From CAZOOM01 sp964460795 (GTDB taxonomy: Bacteria; Omnitrophota; Omnitrophia; Omnitrophales; Aquincolibacteriaceae): a stretch of DNA of 64,000 bases. The position numbers and the translations under genes are program-made. The stretch is taken from the NCBI GenBank assembly GCA_964460795.1, contig CAYWRU010000011.1, forward strand, positions 1-64,000, written 5' to 3'. Positions 35,894-42,682 of the stretch are shown here, one piece after another. Every line of letters begins with the position of its first letter. Position 1 is the first letter of the stretch. The notes under the pieces were generated by a model. It did not search any database. It saw only the letters and a list, made by a program, of their open reading frames with translations, and had not been told where the DNA came from.

Positions 35894-36311
35894 TGCCCGG
35901 AAAAGTTGCTAAAGAATACCCATATTATAGAAGGAATACAAATGGGGTCTGGAAAGCCGTTTTGTATTGCGCAGAAATGACTAAGAATGCTATGAAGAAC
36001 TAGCGTGCAAAAAACAGGAGGGGGTTCTGCTGCGCGCTGTTGCTTACGCCCAGCGCTTCGCAGAAACTTCCGTTCAACCGCTTTACCAGTTCCTTCGTAG
36101 CCCTGCCTAATAAAGGACAGGGCGAAGAAGAACGGAGGGGGTAGGATTCATTCTCCCCCAGCCGCTTCTCAGCGGCTTCCTCCGAATCCGGCCGTCCTCG
36201 CTTGAACCTGTGGCGCTCGGATCGGCTTCGAATCCTCCCCGACGCTTGCGGCGATCATCGTAGACGGACATCCTTAGTCCGTCACGATGCCGTCGTTTTT
36301 CATCTGAAAAA
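35894..36311. other. Repeat-filled gap upstream of the giant frame
   Basis: Contains the -10-like TATAAT for the giant frame (minus strand, 35929-35924; no good -35), the 125-bp repeat copy 1, a tRNA-3'-like CGGAGGGGGTAGGATTC at 36133-36149, a CAGCCGCTTCTCAGCGGCTTC-type hairpin near 36170, and the 62-bp repeat. No gene is visible. Confidence 0.6.
36017..36141. repeat. 125-bp direct repeat, copy 1
   Basis: Differs from 37287-37411 at two positions only. Both ends carry GGAGGGGG, the acceptor-stem end of the nearby tRNA-Ser. After the second GGAGGGGG the sequence continues TAGGATTC, matching the tRNA 3' end for 18 bases. Probably an attachment-site remnant or tRNA-derived repeat. Confidence 0.8.
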
Positions 36312-36321
36312 CGGAGGGGGT
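36260..36321. repeat. 62-bp repeat at the tRNA-Ser 3' end, copy 1
   Basis: Shares 57 of 62 positions with 37234-37295; the last 33 bases are identical. It contains the stem CGTTTTTC/GAAAAACG immediately after the mature tRNA, a plausible tRNA terminator, and ends in the tRNA acceptor sequence. Candidate attachment core. Confidence 0.7.
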
Positions 36322-36398
36322 AGGATTCGAACCCACGAGACCCGTAAGGGCCTAACGGTTTTCAAGACCGCCGCATTCGACCACTCTGCCACCCCTCC
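36312..36398 (-). tRNA. tRNA-Ser (TGA anticodon)
   Basis: An 87-nt type II tRNA. Acceptor GGAGGGG pairs with CCCCTCC; D-arm with GTGGTCGAA; anticodon loop CTTGAAA (anticodon TGA); a long variable arm CCCTTACGGG; T-arm GGTTCGAAT; discriminator G, no encoded CCA. Its 3' end is repeated in the surrounding DNA, as is usual for an integration target. The hairpin directly downstream on the minus strand may terminate it. Confidence 0.95.
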
Positions 36399-36531
36399 AA
36401 AAAATTGTCTTTTGCAATTTTTTGGACCTCGAATCCCGCCGTGGGACGAGATGAGAGGTCTTTAGCAATCTCTCGTCGCCGAGCTCCTCGCGGTCATTTG
36501 CCGCTTCGCGGCTTGCGTACTGTTGTGTCGT

Positions 36532-36846
36532 TTAATCGGGTTTTCTAAGCAAATGCTGGCTGCCATAAACTACCAGATGCTCGACTTCCACTCGATAAGC
36601 GCCCGACCGCGTAAGACAATGCGCGGTTATTTCACGCAGCCGGCAGATTTCTCTTCGCTGAACTGGGCCGGCCACTTCCACCATCACATCCAGAATCTCA
36701 AGAGCACGAACCAGGGCCTGGTTTCGGCTCGTCTCATCTTTTTTGATTTCCCAGTGCCGGGCCCGGGTCCATTCGCTCGTCAGATGACCCATTTGATCCT
36801 GCAAAGAAAGCTTTTTCCATCGCTGCCGATCCATTACTGCGTCCAA
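36532..36846 (-). CDS. Conserved small helical protein, partner of the DUF5674 gene
   Basis: A 104-residue, probably all-helical protein with the core LSLQDQMGHLTSEWTRARHW...ALVRALEILDVMVEVA...RREICRLREI. I recall similar short proteins (MGNIGSE..., ALELLDLT..., RLREV) from uncultured bacteria, but there is no established function. The gene overlaps the DUF5674 gene by 13 bases, so the two are co-translated. The pair lies between the tRNA-Ser and the second set of att-like repeats, hence possibly part of an inserted segment. Confidence 0.75.
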   Translation of the reverse strand: MDAVMDRQRWKKLSLQDQMGHLTSEWTRARHWEIKKDETSRNQALVRALEILDVMVEVAGPVQRREICRLREITAHCLTRSGAYRVEVEHLVVYGSQHLLRKPD

Positions 36847-37187
36847 TCAATGCGCTCGTCAACTAATTGACGAATCGCCCTGCGGATTTCTTCTTTTTCG
36901 ATGGTGATGGCCGGGTTTCCGTGGCGCGGACGAATATTAATTAATGCCGAATATTCCAGCCGGTCTTCTCCTGTTTTTTCGGGAAAAAGGTTAAAGCCCC
37001 AAAGATTTTCCTGATCGGATCCGGTATTTAAAAGAACCATTTCTCCGTCCGCATGCAGATCCCCGCCTACGGCGATCCATCCCTTGTCCAAATCCGCAAT
37101 CGCCTTGATCATATCGCCATAGCCTTGATGCGCAAGCTTGGCGAGCTGCGACTTGGTCGTTTTTTGGCGAATAATTTCTATATGCAT
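36834..37187 (-). CDS. DUF5674 family protein
   Basis: A 117-residue protein matching the DUF5674 pattern. The core reads DMIKAIADLDKGWIAVGGDLHADGEMVLL, then QENLWGFNLFPEK and SALINIRPRHGN, close to the whole length of the family. Function is unknown; the family is common in candidate-phylum genomes, often beside the helical protein found downstream here. The start is ATG 37187. It lies just inside the repeats at 37234-37411. Confidence 0.8.
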   Translation of the reverse strand: MHIEIIRQKTTKSQLAKLAHQGYGDMIKAIADLDKGWIAVGGDLHADGEMVLLNTGSDQENLWGFNLFPEKTGEDRLEYSALINIRPRHGNPAITIEKEEIRRAIRQLVDERIDWTQ

Positions 37188-37233
37188 CTTGTTTTTCTTA
37201 TCTCTGATCCGGAATTAAATGGAGGCGGCCGCT

Positions 37234-37295
37234 GTAGGCGGACTTCCTCAGTCCGTCACAACGCCGTCGTTTTTCATCTGAAAAACGGAGGGGGT
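37234..37295. repeat. 62-bp repeat, copy 2 (att-like)
   Basis: Second copy of 36260-36321, including the GAAAAACGGAGGGGGT that forms the tRNA-Ser 3' end, but without the rest of the tRNA. It is 220 bases from the integrase stop codon, as expected for an att site next to int. Confidence 0.7.
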
Positions 37296-37411
37296 TCTGC
37301 TTCGCGCTGTTGCTTACGCCCAGCGCTTCGCAGAAACTTCCGCTCAACCGCTTTACCAGTTCCTTCGTAGCCCTGCCTAATAAAGGACAGGGCGAAGAAG
37401 AACGGAGGGGG
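37287..37411. repeat. 125-bp direct repeat, copy 2
   Basis: Second copy of 36017-36141 (two mismatches). It overlaps the last bases of the 62-bp repeat and again ends in GGAGGGGG. Together the repeats fill the gap 37188-37513, where I see no gene. Confidence 0.8.
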
Positions 37412-37513
37412 GGGGACAAGTGCCCACTCCGCTCTACAAAGTAAAAATAATCACGTTTTAAATCACGTTTTTTCTGTCCAACTTTGCTCATAATACCATA
37501 AAACTCCGCTGTG

Positions 37514-38611
37514 TCATATTGTAGTTGCGGCAAAAACAGATTCGTGACCGCTCGTCGTTGCGTGGGCGTAATATCGTTGCATAACCTTCACATCCTTGAT
37601 CCCCGAAATGTCCGACACATCCGCAAAAGGCACCCTCGCCTTTGCGCACTCCGTCATGAACCGATGCCGAAAATAGTGTGGCGACAGCTTGGTTCCTAAA
37701 GTATTCGTACTGATCCTGGTGAGGTATTGCCTCAATCTGTCGGCTTTTGATTTGGGCGCTTCGCTCCCCGAAAAAAGATACTTGGATGCGCTGTTGCGCT
37801 GTGAAGCCTGCACAATAATCTGCCTGAGTTCTTCGTTCAATCGTGTGATTGGGGTCTCCCTGTGCTTCGTTTTGGTGGTCTGAGGGCGTATATCAATTCG
37901 CATCGGAACCAGACCGTACCACTTGATGTCTCTTTTTTCAATCGCTAAGGTTTCGCTGACTCTCCTCCCCGTCATCAGCATAAACTTGAACGGATAATAA
38001 TACTGAGGACGATCTTGCAGAATGAAGGTGAACATCTTTTTCAGTTGCTCGTTCGGAATATCAGGGTATTGTTTCTTGTCAGAATTGGGCCGCCGGATTT
38101 CATCCAGTTCCTCAACGAATTCTTTCTCACAGAACCCCAGTTTTTTCAAACGTCTAATCATCGATTTGACGCAGATCAATTCTGCTTTCCAGCCGCCATT
38201 CGGATTCCGTTTGAGATCGTGAATAAAATAGGATTTGTATTCCAAAAGAAACGGCAGGCTCAACTGACTTGGGCTTTTGACATCGGGAAATCTTTTCAAA
38301 CGGAATTCGGTGAACAAAAGTCGATAAACATGTTTATACCGCTGAAAACTTTTCAAAGAAATGTTATCCGTAAGCAGATCGGCTTCCAATTTGGGCCACA
38401 CCTCATCAAACGTGGCGTTCAAGCGTTCCTGCCCGTTTTGAGGCACCGCCGCCTGCTTACGCAAGGCCACCTTCCGCTCATCCCGAATCGCACGAGCCTC
38501 GCTTAACGATGCCGCATGAATCCGTTCCTGACGGCGCTCCAATCGTGCCTGATAATCAATCAGGTACACGTCGTCTTTGATGTGTTTTATTCCCCGGACT
38601 TTTTTACCCAT
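37514..38611 (-). CDS. int: Tyrosine recombinase (integrase)
   Basis: Site-specific recombinase of 365 residues. It has an AP2-like N-terminal part (1-60), a SAM-like core-binding domain (65-165) and a catalytic domain (about 185-355). Catalytic residues visible: Arg in MLMTGRRVSETLAI, Lys in TTKTKHRETPI, H-x-x-R in HYFRHRFM, and the nucleophile Tyr in MQRYYAHAT. The usual second His/Trp (normally LGH) reads SGI, so one catalytic position is Ile. Neighbours: att-like repeats downstream, an excisionase-like gene overlapping its start by eight bases. It presumably inserted this island at tRNA-Ser. Confidence 0.92.
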   Translation of the reverse strand: MGKKVRGIKHIKDDVYLIDYQARLERRQERIHAASLSEARAIRDERKVALRKQAAVPQNGQERLNATFDEVWPKLEADLLTDNISLKSFQRYKHVYRLLFTEFRLKRFPDVKSPSQLSLPFLLEYKSYFIHDLKRNPNGGWKAELICVKSMIRRLKKLGFCEKEFVEELDEIRRPNSDKKQYPDIPNEQLKKMFTFILQDRPQYYYPFKFMLMTGRRVSETLAIEKRDIKWYGLVPMRIDIRPQTTKTKHRETPITRLNEELRQIIVQASQRNSASKYLFSGSEAPKSKADRLRQYLTRISTNTLGTKLSPHYFRHRFMTECAKARVPFADVSDISGIKDVKVMQRYYAHATTSGHESVFAATTI

Positions 38612-38834
38612 TTACTTGAATCCCCTTGAACCAATTTTCGATTTCGATCCGTGAAGCGCACAACTGCTTACCGACTTTTCGTAGCGGAATCCGCATTTTC
38701 TCTCGCCATTTTTTACGCCTGAGCGTGTTGGGAGAAATGGAAAATAATCTTGCGATGTCAGCAATAAGAAGAATGCCCTTCTCTTCGTGCAGGATCGCCC
38801 CCGAATCGGCGTGATTATAGGTTTGTGTTTTCAC
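38604..38834 (-). CDS. Excisionase-like HTH protein
   Basis: A 76-residue winged-helix/MerR-type DNA-binding protein: ILLIADIARLFSISPNTLRR followed by RIPLRKVGKQLCASRIEIENWF, the HTH_17/excisionase layout. Translation is coupled to the integrase (eight-base overlap). By position it is the recombination directionality factor, though a role as a regulator of int is equally possible. Confidence 0.75.
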   Translation of the reverse strand: MKTQTYNHADSGAILHEEKGILLIADIARLFSISPNTLRRKKWREKMRIPLRKVGKQLCASRIEIENWFKGIQVNG

Positions 38835-38856
38835 TCAGCAAGTCCTTTGTTATTCA

Positions 38857-40218
38857 TTACCTACGCCCATTCCCCGTCGGCTTCCCATCAATCGGCCTAC
38901 ACAAATCAAAGATACGTTTAATTCTTTCGTCAAAAATAATATCGCTAAAACTGACAGGCCGTTTCAAAATAAGCCCTTCAAGCGATCGGCACCTGCTGAG
39001 GCCGACATAGGCTTGCCCGTGTGAAAATGCGCCGTGATCCAAATCCAAAACGATTCGATCAAATGTTAAACCTTGTGATTTGTGGATCGTGATGGCCCAT
39101 GCCAGTTTGGTCGGAAATTGTTCAAAACTCCCGACCACATACGACACGATTTTTTTTGTTTCGTCGTCGTGTCTGTATTTGATTTTTTCCCATGTCATTC
39201 TCCCCACATCATGAACTCCGTGACCAATCCTGACCTTGATTGAATCGTGTCTCAGTTCAATCACTTCTCCGATATTTCCATTAACCCATCGATGTTCGGG
39301 ATCGTTTTTGATCATAAGCACCTGCGCTCCCACCTTTAATTTCAAATGTGTTTCCGTAGGGTAAGATGGCGCATCAAAATCGCCTTCGATTTCTGCTTCA
39401 TAAAGAAATTCTCTGCCTGGCAGATTGTGCAAACGATCAAGGTTTATCGCATTTGCCGTCGCATTCGTTGGAACAAGCGTGATCGACGCCGCCCATTGAT
39501 CCGAATGCGTGTAGTCAACACGGGTATTCAGAAGCCGCAGATCTGTATCGGAGACGGTTTTCGTTCTGATTTTGTTCAACAAAGAGAGAAACTCGTGCTC
39601 TCGCTGCCTATAATTTTTTTTAAGACAGAAGAAATTAAATCTATCCTCTTTAAAAACATTGGCGCTGAAGAAATAGGGTGTCTGATAAAATTCGTTGAAA
39701 TGCTCGGCAAGTTCCCGATCGATAATCGGTGGAAGCTGGTGCAGGTCGCCAAACAAAACTACCTGGACGCCGCCAAATGGTTCATCAAAACGATCCCTAT
39801 TTAGCCGTAAACTGTGATCAATACCGTCAAGCAGATCCGCTCGCATCATGCTTGCCTCGTCAATTATGAGCAAATCCAGTTTCGCCAAGATGTTTCCAAT
39901 ACGCGGGAGCCGACGGATGTGCTCTTTTTGAATTAATCGGGGCGGGAACTTAAAAAAACTGTGGATCGTGACACCGCCTGAATTTACCGCTGCAAGTGCC
40001 GTAGGAGCGAGGATAACAAAATTCTTTTTTGTTTTTTGTCGTAGGTATGCAAGCAAAGTCGTTTTGCCAGTCCCTGCTTCCCCGGTGATGAAAAGGGATT
40101 CCGAGGATCGCTCCACGCTCCGAAATCCCTTCCTGAATTCTTTATTCAATTCAAAATTGGTTGGCAGACTAAGCGTTCCAAACATAGCCGTCGTCCTTTT
40201 CAAGTTTATTCGTGACAT
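38857..40218 (-). CDS. Pif1/RecD-type DNA helicase
   Basis: Superfamily 1B helicase of 453 residues. Walker A GEAGTGKTTLLAYL (about 47-60), Walker B LLIIDEASMMRADLLD (about 117), motif III GDLHQLPP, and the C-terminal motifs TLVPTNATANAIN and the late TIHKSQGLTFDRIVLDL..YVGLSRC, which is the UvrD_C_2/Pif1 ending. It unwinds DNA 5'-3' in family members. No nuclease domain is present. Placed between excisionase and DnaB-like genes, it probably serves replication or excision of the element. Confidence 0.88.
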   Translation of the reverse strand: MSRINLKRTTAMFGTLSLPTNFELNKEFRKGFRSVERSSESLFITGEAGTGKTTLLAYLRQKTKKNFVILAPTALAAVNSGGVTIHSFFKFPPRLIQKEHIRRLPRIGNILAKLDLLIIDEASMMRADLLDGIDHSLRLNRDRFDEPFGGVQVVLFGDLHQLPPIIDRELAEHFNEFYQTPYFFSANVFKEDRFNFFCLKKNYRQREHEFLSLLNKIRTKTVSDTDLRLLNTRVDYTHSDQWAASITLVPTNATANAINLDRLHNLPGREFLYEAEIEGDFDAPSYPTETHLKLKVGAQVLMIKNDPEHRWVNGNIGEVIELRHDSIKVRIGHGVHDVGRMTWEKIKYRHDDETKKIVSYVVGSFEQFPTKLAWAITIHKSQGLTFDRIVLDLDHGAFSHGQAYVGLSRCRSLEGLILKRPVSFSDIIFDERIKRIFDLCRPIDGKPTGNGRR

Positions 40219-40418
40219 AGTTCCAATATAGCCAAGTCAGCACCATGCAAATAATCACAAAGTTCAAAGTTACGAAAAATTAAAGACTCGCATATTTCGG
40301 TTTGCACATAGAATGGATTAACGCACTCACCTTGTGATCGAATAACATATTTTGAGCGTTCAAAAATTTCATCCATGACACGCAAAACTATATGACTAAT
40401 ATGTTCGGGTTCACTCAT
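40206..40418 (-). CDS. Small hypothetical protein of the replication module
   Basis: A 70-residue protein starting MSEPEHISHIVLRVMDEIFE. I place the start at ATG 40418 because GGAGG lies four bases upstream and the ATG overlaps the DnaB stop (ATGA); an upstream Met would give eight more residues. Its 3' end overlaps the Pif1-like gene by 13 bases. It contains a short hydrophobic and Cys-containing half, with no recognised domain. Confidence 0.6.
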   Translation of the reverse strand: MSEPEHISHIVLRVMDEIFERSKYVIRSQGECVNPFYVQTEICESLIFRNFELCDYLHGADLAILELCHE

Positions 40419-41377
40419 GCTTCCTCCGCTTTGCCATCCCAATCTTCAAAAAGATAATGTTTACCTGTAAATTTGACAGGGACAATGACGCCTCGTTCGC
40501 CAGTTTTATTTTTGGCTACTTCAATCTCAATCCAATTCTTAGGGGCATGTTTATAGCCTGATATGACAACCTTCTTGCCGCTATTAACATCCTTTCCTTC
40601 TTCAAAATCAAAACTAGAATCGCCATATAGAAATGGGTAATGGAGAAGCAGGACTAGATCAGCAGTTTGTTCGAGCGTATCGCTACCTGAGAGATGATGG
40701 AGCTGCGGTCTTTCGTCTTTTGCTCCCTGCCTGTTGATCTGGCTCAGAATCACAAAGCCGATGTCGGATTTTTCTGAGAATATTTTTGCTCGCCTCGAAA
40801 ACTCATTGATTGCCTCATATCTATTCCCGTTGGGCGAATCAATGATTTGTATGTAATCCACAAAAACAATGTCAGGCTTTGGGTCTACTTCTTCAACAAC
40901 ATGCTGGATTTCATCAAAAGTAAACCCAAAATCATCCAGCACAAGTAACTTTAAGTTATTAAATACTTGCCCAATGGTCGGATCATTTATCCGTTTGAAC
41001 TGCCCTTGCAATAGCTGATAATTATTTTCTCGGAACATATTGCAGTAAATCTTTTCCACAATTTGCTCTCGGTCATCCTCAAGAGATATGAACGCCACAA
41101 CTTTCCCGGCATCCGCAATCTTAACTGCGATCTGCAAAGACAAAGCCGTCTTGCACTGGCTTGGCCTCGCTGCAATTACAGTCACTTTTCCTCTCCGTAT
41201 CCCATGCGTCACTTTATCAAGCTGCGTTATCCCCATCGGGAATTCGGGTTTGTCAGACCGCTTCGCAACGTTCTTTTTTACTCGTTCAAAGATCGTTTCG
41301 ACATTTTCAAAAACAGCCGTTCGATGCGTTTCGCTGCTTCCTCGTCTCGCTTCTCGCATTCGGAAATCTCCTTGCAA
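40415..41377 (-). CDS. DnaB-like replicative helicase
   Basis: RecA-type ATPase domain of the DnaB/gp41 family without the N-terminal DnaB domain (320 residues). Motifs: VTVIAARPSQCKTALSLQ (Walker A), VVAFISLEDDREQIVEKI, Walker B PDIVFVDYIQII, FVILSQINRQG, and HHLSGSDTLEQTADLVLLLHY, the highly conserved DnaB-type sensor segment. The P-loop has Cys in place of the Gly before Lys (QCKT instead of MGKT), which is unusual. The start is uncertain; the first 40 residues overlap another reading frame (41278-41490). Likely element replication helicase. Confidence 0.85.
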   Translation of the reverse strand: MQGDFRMREARRGSSETHRTAVFENVETIFERVKKNVAKRSDKPEFPMGITQLDKVTHGIRRGKVTVIAARPSQCKTALSLQIAVKIADAGKVVAFISLEDDREQIVEKIYCNMFRENNYQLLQGQFKRINDPTIGQVFNNLKLLVLDDFGFTFDEIQHVVEEVDPKPDIVFVDYIQIIDSPNGNRYEAINEFSRRAKIFSEKSDIGFVILSQINRQGAKDERPQLHHLSGSDTLEQTADLVLLLHYPFLYGDSSFDFEEGKDVNSGKKVVISGYKHAPKNWIEIEVAKNKTGERGVIVPVKFTGKHYLFEDWDGKAEEA

Positions 41378-41490
41378 ATCCTATACAGTTCTGGGTTTTT
41401 AAAAACATATCCATTCGCCAATTCTTCAAAAAATTCTGCGGGCTTATCGATCAAATCGGAAAGTGACCGCTTAAGCCTCAGTTGCGCCAA
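41278..41490 (-). CDS. Possible small replication-module protein
   Basis: A 70-residue frame from a TTG at 41490, four bases after the stop of the replication protein, ending inside the start of the DnaB-like gene. The sequence LKRSLSDLIDKPAEFFEELANGYVFKNPELYRICKEI looks like a real helical protein rather than a shadow. The 100-base overlap with the annotated DnaB start is a concern: either the helicase starts later or this frame is not used. Confidence 0.45.
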   Translation of the reverse strand: MAQLRLKRSLSDLIDKPAEFFEELANGYVFKNPELYRICKEISECEKRDEEAAKRIERLFLKMSKRSLNE

Positions 41491-41494
41491 CGTC

Positions 41495-42208
41495 CTAGTC
41501 GGCGTTTTGTTTTGCGATGACAGACTCGGCGCTAGCGTATTTTCGCCGTGCTTTGCTCTCGGCCTGAAAGCCACGTTTTCCTCCGAATTTAATCGCATTT
41601 CTATTCCAATTACGCGCTGCTGCTTGCCAATTTTTCATTGGCGACTTACCCGCCACGAGCCAGCCGTTTGACTCAAAATGGTCGAAAAAAGCATCCGCTT
41701 CCAATACTTCAAAATTGTTGGCACTGAAATAGTCCTTAACCTCTTCGAGTGATGGACGCGCTGTAGATGCGGAACTGCCTTCTTTTTTTCTCTTTATGCT
41801 TTTACTTATTACTTCTACTTCTAGCGGGAGTTCTCCGGGAGCGGTCCCGGAATTGTCCTGGAGAGGATATGATGGCAGTAAGTCAGCGCCTAAACGGTCT
41901 TCTCTTAAATCCTGATGTTCCTTCCAATTTAATGCCTGGAGATATTTCAGCCCTCCCGATTCATGGTATTTGACGTTCGTTCTATCGCTGATTTCTTTCA
42001 GGCAATATTCGATCTTTTCGATTGTAAACCAAGGAATGAGTGGGCAAACTTCTCCCTTAATAAAGTGTGGTTCTCCATTCATCTTTCCGTAAGAATTGAA
42101 ATGAGGTATCGCTAAACAAAACAGCACAGCGGCTTCTGGGGATAACGATGCAAAACCGCGTGATTTTGAAATGTCACAACGAATCATGCGACCTCTGCTT
42201 TTGGACAT
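41495..42208 (-). CDS. Phage-type replication initiation protein
   Basis: A 237-residue protein with the two-part layout of phage replisome-organiser proteins. The N-terminal half (about 1-100) is a winged-helix-like region (SPEAAVLFCLAIPHFNSYGK...WFTIEKIEYCLKEI). The middle is low-complexity and linker-like. The C-terminal segment is DYFSANNFEVLEADAFFDHFESNGWLVAGKSPMKNWQAAARNW, a motif seen at the end of many phage O/DnaD-like proteins. It lies upstream of the DnaB-like helicase, consistent with helicase loading at the element origin. Confidence 0.7.
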   Translation of the reverse strand: MSKSRGRMIRCDISKSRGFASLSPEAAVLFCLAIPHFNSYGKMNGEPHFIKGEVCPLIPWFTIEKIEYCLKEISDRTNVKYHESGGLKYLQALNWKEHQDLREDRLGADLLPSYPLQDNSGTAPGELPLEVEVISKSIKRKKEGSSASTARPSLEEVKDYFSANNFEVLEADAFFDHFESNGWLVAGKSPMKNWQAAARNWNRNAIKFGGKRGFQAESKARRKYASAESVIAKQNAD

Positions 42209-42224
42209 TCAGAGCACCACTTGT

Positions 42225-42554
42225 TCATTTCGACTTGTTCTTACGTTTAGCATTCGGGCATCTAATATTGGTGTCCGGTTCGTTTTTCAAATCGCCAATA
42301 CGTTGGGAGACGCTCCATTTTTTTAGTAAAGCGTCTACGTCCCGCACATCAAAAAGAAGTCTGCCTCGTTTCGCGCCCCCAAATCGAATCGGTGAAAAAC
42401 CCCACTTATCGACCCAACCACGCCATGATTTCTGGACAATACTAGGTGATTTGCGCAGCATGTGCGCAAGTTCATTAACCGTTATAAAATTGGGTTGGGT
42501 TTTTTGAGTTGTATTTATTTGGAAGTTTTTCGCAGTTTCGGTTTGGTTTACCAT
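42225..42554 (-). CDS. Early HTH DNA-binding protein, divergent from the repressor
   Basis: A 109-residue protein with a helix-turn-helix NFITVNELAHMLRKSPSIVQKSWRGWVDKWG and a basic tail. I choose ATG 42554 because GGAGG lies five bases upstream; an upstream in-frame GTG overlaps that SD. The promoter is TTGACA-16-TATAGT at 42597-42602/42575-42580, with a repressor-site-like repeat between the boxes. By position it is the first early gene of the element, comparable to cro/cII or an excision regulator. Confidence 0.7.
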   Translation of the reverse strand: MVNQTETAKNFQINTTQKTQPNFITVNELAHMLRKSPSIVQKSWRGWVDKWGFSPIRFGGAKRGRLLFDVRDVDALLKKWSVSQRIGDLKNEPDTNIRCPNAKRKNKSK

Positions 42555-42574
42555 ATTTTCCTCCACAAGACGTA

Positions 42575-42626
42575 ACTATAAAGATTTTCTTGTAGTTGTC
42601 AACCATATAAATAATTTCTTGTAGTT
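42575..42626 (-). promoter_or_regulatory. Early promoter with two repeated operator-like sites
   Basis: Minus strand: TTGACA (42602-42597), a 16-base spacer, TATAGT (42580-42575). The 12-mer TTTCTTGTAGTT occurs twice on the plus strand, at 42586-42597 (between the promoter boxes) and at 42615-42626. The two starts are 29 bases apart, about three helical turns. The likely ligand is the CI-like repressor encoded divergently at 42683. Confidence 0.65.
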
Positions 42627-42682
42627 TTGGGGTCGTTATGATATCTTTTGCAGTTAACAGTAGGAAGCGGGAGAAAACAGCA

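Noticed and set aside
6602..35893. Treating the R-S-E-x-R copies as a CRISPR or other DNA repeat array
   Set aside because: Spacing is irregular (16 to more than 800 codons), the DNA words differ by synonymous changes, and all copies keep one frame, unlike a CRISPR array.
36017..36141. Second tRNA gene in the 125-bp repeat
   Set aside because: The minus strand has tRNA-like pieces (GGTTGAACGG, GGGCGTAAGC, final CCCCCTCC), but no pairing acceptor 5' strand or anticodon stem can be formed; at most a decayed remnant.
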